Source of the DNA: Melioribacteraceae bacterium
GTDB taxonomy: Bacteria; Bacteroidota; Ignavibacteria; Ignavibacteriales; Melioribacteraceae
Reading direction: 5' to 3'
DNA: 34,924 bases
Assembly: GCA_016342755.1 (NCBI GenBank)
Contig: JAEINS010000036.1
Location: forward strand, 1 to 34,924
Shown: piece after piece, positions 8,819-17,191 of the stretch
Layout of the letters: every line of letters begins with the position of its first letter
Numbering within the stretch: position 1 is the first letter of the stretch
Notes under the pieces: model-generated
Told to the model about the DNA's origin: nothing
Databases searched by the model: none
The model's input: the letters and a program-made list of their open reading frames with translations, nothing else
Made by a program: the position numbers and the translations under genes

Positions 8819-11554
8819 ATGGGTGAAACTGAAAGTTTAGCAAATCTGATAAGTGAGCTTAAAGAACGGGCAAAAGAGTTAAACTGCCTTTACGAGATTG
8901 ATGAGTTATTGCATGATCATGAAATTTCGATTGGGCAAATTTGTAATGGAATGGTAAACGCGATTCCTCGCGGTTGGCAGTTCCCGGAAATATGCAGCGT
9001 AAGAATTGAATTTGGAAATAAGGTTTATACTTCCTTGGTTTTTGCAGAGACTAAATGGAAGCAGAGTGCCAGTATAAAAGAGCAGAACCAGATAGTTGGG
9101 GAAATTGAAGTTTATTATTTGAAAGAAATGCCTGAACTTGACGAAGGCCCTTTTCTAAAAGAGGAACGTAAGCTTATTAATACAATTGCCGATAGATTTG
9201 GAAATCATATTCTTCATCGCAATTTGAAAAAGGTTTTTTCAGAAAAGGGTAATATTAAACAGCGAAGTGAATGGTGGGTGATTGTTGATCTTCTAAAAAA
9301 AACGGATACAAATTTATTACAGCGAATCTCTAGAAAAATGCTGAATTATCTTTGTTGGAGAGATATAACTAGTGCAAAGGAATTATTAGAAAGTTTTAGC
9401 CAGTTATATAAAGAGTTTATAGAAAATATTCAGGACGAAAATACACCGTTTCCAAAATTTTTGAATTATGATTATCTAAATATTACAGATAAAATTTTTA
9501 GGATTGCAAGTGAAAATATTAGTGAAGATGATATATTAGAATGTATTCAAAAATGGATTAAAGAAGATAGATCTGATTTTTTATTCGATACTTTGGAGAA
9601 TCAGAGTTCATCGCTTGCAGAAATTGCCGGAGCAATAGAGAAATATTATAATTTAGATCCGAGTGGACAGGAAATCTCTGAACCCAGATTAAAAGGGATT
9701 ATTGTAGCACTTATACGCAGATTGTTAAGTGACCAGCCTCAGTTTATCAACATCGCAAAAAATTATATACATATAAGTGAGTTTAATAAAATTTTTAAAC
9801 AAATTATTTTTCATGCTGATAGTAATGGAAAATTAGGAGGTAAAAGTTCCGGTGTAATTTTATCATGTGAGATTCTCAAAAATCATTCTGAAAAAAAACC
9901 GCTATTAACGGATGTGAAATTTCCTAAAACCCGGTACATAACTTCCGATGTACTTTTGAATTTTATAAACTATAATAATCTGGAAGATGTACTTGAGCAG
10001 AAATATAAGAGTATTGACGAGGTAAGGCAAGAATATCCATATATAATACATCTTTTTAAGAACTCGCAATTGCCACCCGAAATTATAAAAGGACTTCTAT
10101 TAATTATGGATGATCTGGGAGATTCGCCGCTTATTGTCCGAAGTTCAAGTTTACTGGAAGATAGAATGGGAACTGTATTTGCCGGCAAATACAAAAGTCT
10201 GTTTATTGCTAATCAGGGTAATAAAGAAGAACGGCTTATTGCTTTAATAGATGCAATCCTGGAAGTTTATGCTTCAACGTTTGGCCCAGATCCTATAGAA
10301 TATAGAGTTGATAGGGGATTAGAAGATTTTCATGAAGAGATGGGTATTCTGATTCAGGAAGTAGTGGGGAAGAAAATCGGGAAATACTTTTTCCCCTCAT
10401 TTGCCGGAGTTGCGTTTAGTAATAACGAATTTAGATGGTCCAGCAGAATTACCCAGAAAGATGGATTGTTAAGATTGGTTCCCGGACTTGGTACAAGAGC
10501 AGTTGATAGATTAAGCGATGATTATCCAATTTTAATTTCACCCGGTAAACCTAATTTAAGAGTAAATGTAACAGTTGATGAGGTTGTTAAATATTCTCCT
10601 AAAAAAATTGATGTTATAAATCTTGAGACAAATAAGTTTGAGACAAAAGACATTAATGAATTTATTAATGAAGTTAGATATGAATATCCGAAAATCAGAC
10701 AATTATTAACTATAATTGAGGATGATTGTTTACGCAACCCAAACGCGTTTGATCTTGATTTCGATAGCAATAAACATGTTATATCATTCGAAGGACTGTT
10801 GACAAAAACTCCGCTGATTAAACAGATTCATGAAATAATGAAATTACTAGAAGAAAAAATGAAATCGCCCATTGATATTGAGTTTGCCCATGACGGTGAT
10901 AATTTTTATCTGCTTCAATGCAGGGCCCAGAGTTATGGTGAAAACAATCAGCCGGCACTTATACCGATGGATATTAAAAGTGGTGAGGTATTATTTACTG
11001 CCAGAAGGTTTATTACTAACGGACTTGTAGAAGGAATTTCACACATTGTTTATGTAGACCCCAATAATTACTCTAGTCTGGAAACAAAAAATGATTATTT
11101 CAACATTGGGAAAATTGTTGGTAAACTGAACAAACTTCTTCCTAAGAAAAAATTTATTTTGATTGGACCGGGAAGATGGGGTTCCCGCGGTGATATAAAA
11201 CTCGGAGTTAATATAACTTATTCGGATATCAATAATACAGCTATGTTAATTGAGGTTGCGAAGAAAAAGAAAGATTTTGTACCTGATCTGTCTTTTGGTA
11301 CACATTTTTTCCAGGATCTTGTTGAAGCATCAATTAAGTATTTACCTCTATATCCGGATGATGAAGGGATAATTTTCTTTGAAGAGTTTTTCTTATCAAC
11401 TAAGAATAAGTTGGAAGAATATCTGCCGGAATTTAAAAAATATTCCGATACTGTAAAACTAATTGATATAAAAGAAGCTAAGGAAGGTAAGATGTTAAAG
11501 GTTTTAATGAATGCAGATATTGAAAAGGCAATTGGGCATTTCTATGAGGTTTAA
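8819..11554 (+). CDS. PEP synthase/PPDK N-terminal-type ATP-grasp protein with GAF-like N-terminal region (second paralogue)
   Basis: About 911 residues. Residues 1-145 resemble GAF-like input regions found in some sensor kinases, ending with an LKEERKLINTIADRFG-type helix. A helical middle region follows, then the ATP-grasp part with LGGKSSG (about 340), IVRSSSLLEDRMG (about 440), and DIEFAHDG plus LLQCR (about 685-700). The C-terminal module has GPGRWGSRGDIKLG (about 783) and SFGTHFFQDL, shared with the upstream paralogue. No phosphohistidine motif or PEP barrel is present. ATG 8819 is favoured over 8813 because AGGGA is six bases upstream. ATG 8813 would overlap the previous stop codon. 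The gene ends the operon. ATP binding is likely, while substrate and product are unknown. The GAF-like label is by eye. Confidence 0.82.
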   Translation: MGETESLANLISELKERAKELNCLYEIDELLHDHEISIGQICNGMVNAIPRGWQFPEICSVRIEFGNKVYTSLVFAETKWKQSASIKEQNQIVGEIEVYYLKEMPELDEGPFLKEERKLINTIADRFGNHILHRNLKKVFSEKGNIKQRSEWWVIVDLLKKTDTNLLQRISRKMLNYLCWRDITSAKELLESFSQLYKEFIENIQDENTPFPKFLNYDYLNITDKIFRIASENISEDDILECIQKWIKEDRSDFLFDTLENQSSSLAEIAGAIEKYYNLDPSGQEISEPRLKGIIVALIRRLLSDQPQFINIAKNYIHISEFNKIFKQIIFHADSNGKLGGKSSGVILSCEILKNHSEKKPLLTDVKFPKTRYITSDVLLNFINYNNLEDVLEQKYKSIDEVRQEYPYIIHLFKNSQLPPEIIKGLLLIMDDLGDSPLIVRSSSLLEDRMGTVFAGKYKSLFIANQGNKEERLIALIDAILEVYASTFGPDPIEYRVDRGLEDFHEEMGILIQEVVGKKIGKYFFPSFAGVAFSNNEFRWSSRITQKDGLLRLVPGLGTRAVDRLSDDYPILISPGKPNLRVNVTVDEVVKYSPKKIDVINLETNKFETKDINEFINEVRYEYPKIRQLLTIIEDDCLRNPNAFDLDFDSNKHVISFEGLLTKTPLIKQIHEIMKLLEEKMKSPIDIEFAHDGDNFYLLQCRAQSYGENNQPALIPMDIKSGEVLFTARRFITNGLVEGISHIVYVDPNNYSSLETKNDYFNIGKIVGKLNKLLPKKKFILIGPGRWGSRGDIKLGVNITYSDINNTAMLIEVAKKKKDFVPDLSFGTHFFQDLVEASIKYLPLYPDDEGIIFFEEFFLSTKNKLEEYLPEFKKYSDTVKLIDIKEAKEGKMLKVLMNADIEKAIGHFYEV

Positions 11555-11584
11555 AACAGAAAAGTCCTTACATTGTAAGGACTT
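11555..11584 (-). terminator. Terminator after tRNA-Cys
   Basis: A 10-bp perfect stem AAGTCCTTAC / GTAAGGACTT (11562-11584) with a 3-base loop. On the minus strand it is followed by TTCTGTTTT. It ends the minus-strand tRNA transcript a few bases after tRNA-Cys and may also stop the converging plus-strand operon, although the plus side has no T-tract. Confidence 0.75.
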
Positions 11585-11596
11585 AGAAGGATTGTG

Positions 11597-11670
<74 letters not shown>

Positions 11671-11708
11671 ATTTATAAATTTTTATAATTTCAAAACACA
11701 AAGAACAG

Positions 11709-11731
11709 AAAAAAAAGCCCCGATAACGGGG
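11709..11731 (-). terminator. Hairpin with T-tract between tRNA-Gly and tRNA-Cys
   Basis: On the minus strand CCCCG-TTAT-CGGGG is followed by C and eight T. It lies immediately after tRNA-Gly and before tRNA-Cys, so it would end or limit readthrough between the two tRNAs. Confidence 0.75.
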
Positions 11732-11736
11732 ACTAT

Positions 11737-11812
11737 TGGAGCGAGAGACGGGACTCGAACCCGCGACAGCTACCTTGGCAAGGTAGTGCTCTACCAACTG
11801 AGCTACTCTCGC
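11737..11812 (-). tRNA. tRNA-Gly (anticodon GCC)
   Basis: On the minus strand the 5' acceptor GCGAGAG pairs with CTCTCGC. The anticodon stem CTACC/GGTAG encloses TTGCCAA, giving GCC. The T arm is GCGGGTTCGAGTCCCGT, the discriminator is U, and CCA is encoded (11737-11739). Confidence 0.96.
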
Positions 11813-11853
11813 ATACACCAACTTTATAAAAGAACCACAAAATTGAGATTCCT

Positions 11854-11882
11854 AATATAGAGTAAGCCTAAATAAAAAGCAA
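11854..11882 (-). promoter_or_regulatory. Promoter for tRNA-Gly and tRNA-Cys
   Basis: On the minus strand TTGCTT and TATATT are separated by exactly 17 bases. The -10 box is 41 bases upstream of the tRNA-Gly 5' end, which fits a short 5' leader. Confidence 0.6.
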
Positions 11883-11973
11883 CAGTCTTGTGAAAAAAAC
11901 AGCGTATACAAAAATCAAAATACCAGGTTCATCTTTATAGTTAGAAGTTTGGAACTTAAAATGCAAAACATTT

Positions 11974-12492
11974 TTATTTCCTGGCTCCATGAACAAATCC
12001 CCGGTAAGGTCTTGAATGCTGTACCGTTATAAATGAATCACTGTCAATTTCATCAATAACAGTTTTTACAAATTTTAAGTCTTTTCTTTTAATGATTGCA
12101 ACTAAAACAGAAACTCCGCCAGTTCCGCCTTCACCTGTAAGTAGTGTAACACCAACATGCGAAAGCCTTAATCTATTTGCAATTGCACCAGCTTTATGTT
12201 TAGAAATAATATTTAGCTGTACATAACCTATTGCAACTTTTTGCTCTAATGAAACGCCTAAAATATTTCCTATTGCAAAGCCGCTTGCGTATGCAAAAAG
12301 GTTTATTGTGCTGTCTAAGTTTTGAAAAATAAACTTCATTGCAATAAGCCAGATAAGTACTTCAAAAAAACCGGCCGCCGCCGCATGATATTTTTTACCC
12401 TGAACAACTAAAATTGTTCTGAAAGTTCCAATTGTTACATCTGTAATGCGCATACACATTATCAACAAAGCACCACCAATAACTTCAATCAT
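11974..12492 (-). CDS. UPF0316/DUF5698-DUF2179 membrane protein
   Basis: A 172-residue protein of the UPF0316 family (YebE-like). Two or three hydrophobic segments fill residues 1-85, with the family's MRITDVTIGTFRTILVVQGKK loop. A soluble DUF2179 domain (about 95-172) follows, with the GVTLLTGEGGTGG motif and a late ITVQHSRPYRG segment. DUF2179 domains resemble small ligand-binding regulatory modules at the C-terminus of YitT-type membrane proteins. The function is unknown. Its start is 85 bp from the divergent pcm start, so they share a promoter region. Confidence 0.88.
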   Translation of the reverse strand: MIEVIGGALLIMCMRITDVTIGTFRTILVVQGKKYHAAAAGFFEVLIWLIAMKFIFQNLDSTINLFAYASGFAIGNILGVSLEQKVAIGYVQLNIISKHKAGAIANRLRLSHVGVTLLTGEGGTGGVSVLVAIIKRKDLKFVKTVIDEIDSDSFITVQHSRPYRGFVHGARK

Positions 12493-12577
12493 ATTCTTAC
12501 TTCATTTTTATAAAAAGGAAGAACAAAGTTAATGAATAAAATCGTATTTTTGTAAGTCAAATTAAAAATGTTGTGGT

Positions 12578-13231
12578 ATGTTAAAAAATAATAATAGAGA
12601 AAAAGATAGAAGAGAATTAGTTGATCTTTTAATCGGAAGGGGCATTAAAGATGAAAAAGTTCTTTCGGCTATTCTAAAGGTTGAAAGACATAAATTTGTA
12701 CTCGATGCAATGCAGATTCATGCTTACAAAGATATTGCTCTTCCAATTGGTTCCGGCCAGACTATTTCGCAGCCTTTTACAGTCGCTTTTATGACAGAGA
12801 AATTGAATGTGAGAAAGGGTATGAAGGTTCTGGAGATTGGAACAGGTTCAGGTTACCAGGCTGCTATTTTAATGGAAATGGGGGCAAAAGTATTTTCGAT
12901 AGAAAGACAGCACGATCTTTTTAATAATACCAGAGCATTGTTTGAAAAAAATGGCTGGCGTGTGCATATGCGCTGTAGTGACGGTACAATTGGCTGGGAT
13001 GATTACGCTCCCTATGATGGAATAATAGTTACAGCCGGTGGGCCATCAATCCCTATGAGTTTGCTTAAACAGCTTGCAGTTGGCGGCAGATTAGTAATTC
13101 CAGTAGGTGATAGGGAAGATCAGGTTCTTAAAATTATTTACAGAGCTACTGAAACTGAGTTTGATGAAGCTGAAGTACCTGAGTTTAAGTTTGTTCCATT
13201 GATTGGACGAAACGGTTGGAAAAAAGCGTAA
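12578..13231 (+). CDS. pcm: Protein-L-isoaspartate O-methyltransferase
   Basis: Repairs isoaspartyl damage by S-adenosylmethionine-dependent methylation of proteins in the cytoplasm. The 217-residue protein has the PCMT signatures: LPIGSGQTISQPF near residue 50, the SAM-binding motif VLEIGTGSGYQAAIL (about 85-99), a SIER segment after it, and IIVTAGGPSIP. Length and order match the family. The last 16 bases overlap the miaA start. A TATTTTTG box about 30 bases upstream resembles a -10 region, but I find no matching -35. Confidence 0.94.
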   Translation: MLKNNNREKDRRELVDLLIGRGIKDEKVLSAILKVERHKFVLDAMQIHAYKDIALPIGSGQTISQPFTVAFMTEKLNVRKGMKVLEIGTGSGYQAAILMEMGAKVFSIERQHDLFNNTRALFEKNGWRVHMRCSDGTIGWDDYAPYDGIIVTAGGPSIPMSLLKQLAVGGRLVIPVGDREDQVLKIIYRATETEFDEAEVPEFKFVPLIGRNGWKKA

Positions 13232-14139
13232 TTGTTATAGTTGGTCCAACCTGTTCAGGCAAGACTGATCTGGGAATTAATCTGGCTCAGAAATTTGGGA
13301 CAGAAATAATTTCGGCTGACAGCAGACAGATTTATAAATATCTGGATATTGGAACTGCAAAACCAAGCCTGGATGAGCTAAAATTGGTTAAACATCATTT
13401 TATAGATGAACTTGCTCCCGATGTAAATTACAATATCAGTAAATTTGAAATTGATTCTCTCAAAATTTGTGAGGATCTTTTTGCAAAATCAAAAATTCCA
13501 ATTGTTGTCGGCGGCTCCGGACTTTACGTAAACGCAATTGTAGACGGCATTTTTGATACTGTTGATACTGATGAAGAGTATAGAAAGCTGCTTCACAAAT
13601 GGCGTGATGAACATGGTAATGAATTCTTATATGAAGAACTTCAAAAAGTTGATCCAGTAAGTGCTGAAAAAATGCTTCCCCAAAATTGGAAGCGGGTAAT
13701 GAGAGCCTTAGAGGTTTTTCATCTTAGCGGAAAACCTATCTGGAAACATCATGAAGATTTTGAGAGAGAAAGTGATATTGAATTTCTCTTATACGGATTA
13801 AGGTGGGATAGAAAAATTCTTTATAGTAATATTGAGCTGCGTGTTGATAAAATGATTGAAGCCGGACTTGTTGAAGAAGTTAAAAAAACTTTGGAAATGG
13901 GATATTCAAAAAATGTGAATGCTTTAAATACTGTTGGCTACAAGGAAATTATTGAATTCTTGGAAGATAAAATTAATTTAGAACGGGCAATTGAGCTGAT
14001 TAAAAGAAATACGCGCCGGTTTGCTAAACGTCAGTTAACCTGGTTTCGTCGTGATGAAAGAATAAAATGGTTTGATGTAGCATGTAAATCTGATTTTGAT
14101 GAAATTGCTAATTCAATTTATAATGAAATAAGCGATTGA
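13216..14139 (+). CDS. miaA: tRNA dimethylallyltransferase
   Basis: Transfers a dimethylallyl group to N6 of A37 in tRNAs that read codons starting with U. The 307 residues include the P-loop GPTCSGKT (Cys where Gly is usual), ISADSRQIYKYLDIGTAKP, VVGGSGLYV, the NTVGYKEI segment, and the C-terminal RNTRRFAKRQLTWFRRD motif. The start is TTG at 13216, inside the last codons of pcm. It gives MEKSVIVIVGPT, the normal distance from start to P-loop, and no other start fits. Overlap with pcm suggests coupled translation. Confidence 0.94.
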   Translation: MEKSVIVIVGPTCSGKTDLGINLAQKFGTEIISADSRQIYKYLDIGTAKPSLDELKLVKHHFIDELAPDVNYNISKFEIDSLKICEDLFAKSKIPIVVGGSGLYVNAIVDGIFDTVDTDEEYRKLLHKWRDEHGNEFLYEELQKVDPVSAEKMLPQNWKRVMRALEVFHLSGKPIWKHHEDFERESDIEFLLYGLRWDRKILYSNIELRVDKMIEAGLVEEVKKTLEMGYSKNVNALNTVGYKEIIEFLEDKINLERAIELIKRNTRRFAKRQLTWFRRDERIKWFDVACKSDFDEIANSIYNEISD

Positions 14140-14162
14140 ATAAATTGGGGAATTTGCTGTTA

Positions 14163-14193
14163 TCCCGGCATGTCTAACAATAGCTATGCGGGA
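14163..14193. repeat. Imperfect hairpin upstream of prfB
   Basis: TCCCGGCAT (14163) faces ATGCGGGA (ending 14193) with a 14-base loop and one bulge. There is no T-tract on either strand, so it is a poor terminator. It resembles the small GC-rich palindromes scattered in intergenic DNA of related genomes. No second copy is seen in this window. Confidence 0.4.
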
Positions 14194-14246
14194 GTTCTGG
14201 AAATAGAAATAAAATCAATAATCTGAATATATATTTGAGGTAAGTG

Positions 14247-15348
14247 ATGTTTGAAGAGCAAATGAAAAAAATAAAAAAATACAATGAGAGAATCGATAAT
14301 TTACGAGGTTATCTTTGATGTAGATAATAAAAAGAATCAAATTTCCGAACTTCAAAAAGAGAGTGAAGCACCTGACTTTTGGAATGATCAGAAGGCTGCT
14401 CAACAAGTTTTGCAAAAAACAAAATCCCTTCAATATTGGGTAGATATCTGGAATAAATTGAAAAGCAAATATGAGAGTGCTGAAGAATATATTGAATTAG
14501 CAGAGATGGAAGATGATGAAAGTCTTTTAGAGGAAGTTGATAATGAAATAACTAAATTAAAAAAAGCAGTTAGCGATATAGAATTTAAAAGTATGTTAAG
14601 CGGGCGCGATGACGATAAAAACTGCATTCTTACAATACATTCCGGTGCTGGTGGAACTGAAGCTCAGGATTGGGCACAGATGATTATGCGCATGTATGTT
14701 AGATGGGGTGAGCAAAATAATTTCAAAATTAAAATGATTGATATGCTTGATGGTGAAGGCGCAGGGATTAAAAGTGCAACTATGAGTATTGAAGGTGATT
14801 TTGCCTATGGTTATATGAAGGCTGAAAATGGTGTTCACCGTCTGGTTCGTATTTCTCCATTCGATTCTAATAAAAGAAGACATACATCGTTTGCCTCTGT
14901 TTTTGTAATTCCCGAAGTTGATGATTCGATTGAGATTGAAATAAATACAGCTGACCTTAAAATTGATACTTATAGAGCCGGTGGTAAAGGTGGTCAGAAT
15001 GTTAACAAAGTTGAGACGGCTGTAAGAATTACCCATATTCCCACAAATACAGTTGCTGCTTGTCAGAGTGAAAGATCGCAGTTGCAGAACAGAACAAACG
15101 CAATGAAGCTGCTTAAAGCTAAGTTATATCAGATTGAAATTAAGAAACAAGAAGCTGAATTGGATGAAATTGAAAAAGGTAAAATGAAAATTGAATGGGG
15201 AAGTCAGATTCGTTCATATGTATTTCATCCTTATAATATGGTAAAAGATCATCGTACAAATGTAGAAACATCCGATACACAAGGCGTGATGGATGGAAAT
15301 ATAAATCAGTTTATTGAATCATTTTTATTAAAGTTTTCTCATAATTAA
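14247..15348 (+). CDS. prfB: Peptide chain release factor 2, expressed by programmed +1 frameshift
   Basis: Recognises UGA and UAA stop codons and triggers peptide release. Translation starts at ATG 14247 (SD GAGG, six-base spacing), reads 23 codons, then meets an in-frame TGA at 14316-14318. Skipping T14316 after CTT continues at GAT 14317 to the stop at 15348, giving about 366 residues, the normal RF2 length. SPF (about residue 202, the stop-codon-reading tripeptide) and GGQ (about 248, catalytic) are both present. The chain read only from 14284 would lack the true N-terminus. The site makes RF2 level autoregulatory, as in many bacteria. It is followed after one base by an MGMT-family gene. 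Confidence 0.96.
14304..14318 (+). promoter_or_regulatory. Programmed +1 frameshift site of prfB
   Basis: CGAGG, then TTAT, then CTT TGA T. The slippery CTT followed by TGA, and an SD-like GAGG a few bases upstream, match the known RF2 recoding element. Here the purine run is shorter than the AGGGGG of Escherichia coli. The TGA is codon 24. Confidence 0.95.
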
Positions 15349-15349
15349 A

Positions 15350-15688
15350 ATGGATAAAAAGAAAGATAAGAGTGATTTTTTTGATAGAGTTTACAAAGTT
15401 GTAGAGAAAATACCTTGCGGTAAAGTTACAACCTACGGAGCTATAGCTGAAGTTTGTGGGATACGTTCATCTGCAAGAGCTGTTGGGTGGGCATTAAATT
15501 CTGCTAAAGTTTCACATCTGCCATGTCACAGAGTAGTAAATCGTTTTGGTGCTTTAACTGGGAAAGTACATTTCCAAACCCCAAACCTTATGCAAGAATT
15601 ATTAGAATCTGAAGGAGTTGAATTTGATAATGATAATTGTGTTTTAATGGATAAGTATCTCTGGAAACCCGATGATGAAATGGAATAA
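15350..15688 (+). CDS. MGMT-family (alkyltransferase catalytic-domain) protein
   Basis: A 112-residue protein made only of the DNA-binding/methyltransferase domain of O6-alkylguanine-DNA alkyltransferases. Motifs seen are GKVTTYGAIAEVCG, SARAVGWALN (Arg finger region) and LPCHRVVN with Cys59. True alkyltransferase-like proteins of the Atl type have Trp in place of this Cys, so alkyl transfer remains possible. However, the N-terminal domain and the usual GGY loop after the Cys are missing, and the TGKVHFQTPNLMQELLE tail is typical of the short MGMT group. It starts one base after the prfB stop codon with no clear SD, implying coupling. Confidence 0.88.
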   Translation: MDKKKDKSDFFDRVYKVVEKIPCGKVTTYGAIAEVCGIRSSARAVGWALNSAKVSHLPCHRVVNRFGALTGKVHFQTPNLMQELLESEGVEFDNDNCVLMDKYLWKPDDEME

Positions 15689-15782
15689 TAAGATTACAAA
15701 TTTTAACTATTTAAGCTATAAATAAAAAAAACTCCCAATTGATATTCTTTTGCAATCCGGACAGTTTAATATTTAGTCCGTT

Positions 15783-15820
15783 TGCAGTATAACACGAATC
15801 ATGATTTATGTTATACTGCA
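15783..15820. repeat. Palindrome between convergent genes
   Basis: TGCAGTATAACA and TGTTATACTGCA are exact 12-bp complements around a 14-base loop, which itself contains ATCATGAT. Just upstream CGGAC / GTCCG forms a smaller nested stem. It lies between the MGMT-family gene (+) and the LiaF-like gene (-). It may act as a two-way terminator, although neither side has a clean T-tract. Confidence 0.6.
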
Positions 15821-15831
15821 CTCTGAATATT

Positions 15832-16731
15832 TTAATATCTCTTAATATTCAGTGAAGAAATTCCGCCATCAATATCTATAACTATCTTATTTTCCGCGTC
15901 TTCATAATTTTCAGTTACATAATAATCGGAACCATGTTTTTCAAAACCATCTAGGTTTTTAATTAGCAGAGCCCAATCACCTTTTAACTTACAGCCAGAA
16001 CTTTTGGGAATATTTATTTCTAGCGAGGCAGCTCCCATATCAACATTTAATAATGTTTTAGGATAATCGTCACCTAATTTTATTTTAATATCGGCCGCGC
16101 CTGTATTTAAATTCATATTTCTGATTTTATAATCAGATAAATCGAATCTTCCTTTTGCGGCACCAATATTTAATTTTAAATCCCAGATTGGTTTTTGATT
16201 TAGTTTTATTTCTAATTTACCGGAAATATTTGCATCTAGTAAATTAAAATGCTTTTGTTCAAGTTCAAGATCAACAACTGCCGAACTATCATAAGTTGTA
16301 GTATTAAAACTATAATCACCTCTTTCTCCTCTGGCTTTAATATTAACCAGTTCTGTTGTGCTGGATTTAAAATAAACGCTGGAGGCAGCAGTTTCTAAAT
16401 TAAATTTTGCTTCTTTAAATGAGTTATTGTAGTTATCCTGAAACGTACTGAATGAAGAATCGTTATCATCAAAATAAAGATCAGTATCACAAGTTGCTCT
16501 AATTGTAAACCCGAAGATCATTAAGCCGGTGAATAAACCAAAGAGCCCGGATAAAAACGGTTTAATAATTGTACCTTTTACCATTACAGCCAATCCCCAG
16601 AAAATGAAGATCAGCGGCCAGATATCCCAAACAAAATAAAAGTCTGACACTAAATAATCATTTTTAACAAGTAGAAACAAAGTTCCTATTGTTATAAATA
16701 AAACTCCCCAAAAAATTTGTCCGCTTTTCAT
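15832..16731 (-). CDS. LiaF-like membrane protein with C-terminal toastrack/DUF2154-type domain
   Basis: 299 residues. The first 95 or so hold three to four membrane segments of the LiaI/LiaF type (WGVLFITIGTLFLL, WPLIFIFWGL). The rest is a soluble beta-rich domain with the recurring NIGAAKG, NTGAADI and DMGAASL repeats that mark the LiaF C-terminal/DUF4097-like beta-solenoid. Such proteins act in cell-envelope stress sensing. The gene is four bases downstream of the PspC gene, so they form one unit. No Lia-type kinase or regulator is adjacent. Its partner and signal are unknown. Confidence 0.8.
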   Translation of the reverse strand: MKSGQIFWGVLFITIGTLFLLVKNDYLVSDFYFVWDIWPLIFIFWGLAVMVKGTIIKPFLSGLFGLFTGLMIFGFTIRATCDTDLYFDDNDSSFSTFQDNYNNSFKEAKFNLETAASSVYFKSSTTELVNIKARGERGDYSFNTTTYDSSAVVDLELEQKHFNLLDANISGKLEIKLNQKPIWDLKLNIGAAKGRFDLSDYKIRNMNLNTGAADIKIKLGDDYPKTLLNVDMGAASLEINIPKSSGCKLKGDWALLIKNLDGFEKHGSDYYVTENYEDAENKIVIDIDGGISSLNIKRY

Positions 16732-16735
16732 AATC

Positions 16736-17191
16736 TTAATCTTCTATTATTGGATCAATTCGTTTTTTATTTTTGAATGATGTAAATAATAGTCCAAGAC
16801 CAACTATTATTAATACAAAGGGTAAAATATCAAAAAAATCAATATAGTAGAAAAATTTATCAAATAAGAATAAACAACCTATACCGATTAATATTGTACC
16901 AAATATTATTCTGCTGCTAGATTTCTTTTTACTCGATGCTCCTCCATTATTCTGAGAATTTTCAGAATCATCGTGGGGTTGATAATGAGGTTCACCAGGG
17001 TTTTTCAATTCATTTTCCGGAATTACAATCCAGAGAATTATATATAGTAATGCTCCTAAGCCGTTAAAAAAAGAAACTAAAACAAATAGTATTCTGATTA
17101 ATACCGGATCAATATTCAAATATTCACCTAAACCACCAGCTATACCAGCAATAACTCTGGAATCTTGCGAACGAAAAAGTCTGTCTTTCAT
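16736..17191 (-). CDS. PspC-domain membrane protein
   Basis: A 151-residue protein. The N-terminal PspC domain has LFRSQDSRVIAGIAGGLGEYLNIDP followed by the membrane segment LIRILFVLVSFFNGLGALLYIILWIVIP. A polar linker rich in Ser, Asn and Lys (about 72-100) leads to a second pair of membrane segments of LiaI/LiaF type. PspC domains take part in phage-shock/envelope-stress responses. The start has SD GAGG seven bases upstream. It precedes the LiaF-like gene and no pspA is present nearby. Confidence 0.88.
   Translation of the reverse strand: MKDRLFRSQDSRVIAGIAGGLGEYLNIDPVLIRILFVLVSFFNGLGALLYIILWIVIPENELKNPGEPHYQPHDDSENSQNNGGASSKKKSSSRIIFGTILIGIGCLFLFDKFFYYIDFFDILPFVLIIVGLGLLFTSFKNKKRIDPIIED

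Noticed and set aside
14316-14318. In-frame stop in prfB read as a pseudogene
   Set aside because: The CTT-TGA context, SD-like element and intact downstream RF2 frame show programmed frameshifting.
14596-15036. 146-codon open frame on the minus strand within prfB
   Set aside because: It is antisense to a conserved gene, has no SD and no recognisable motif.
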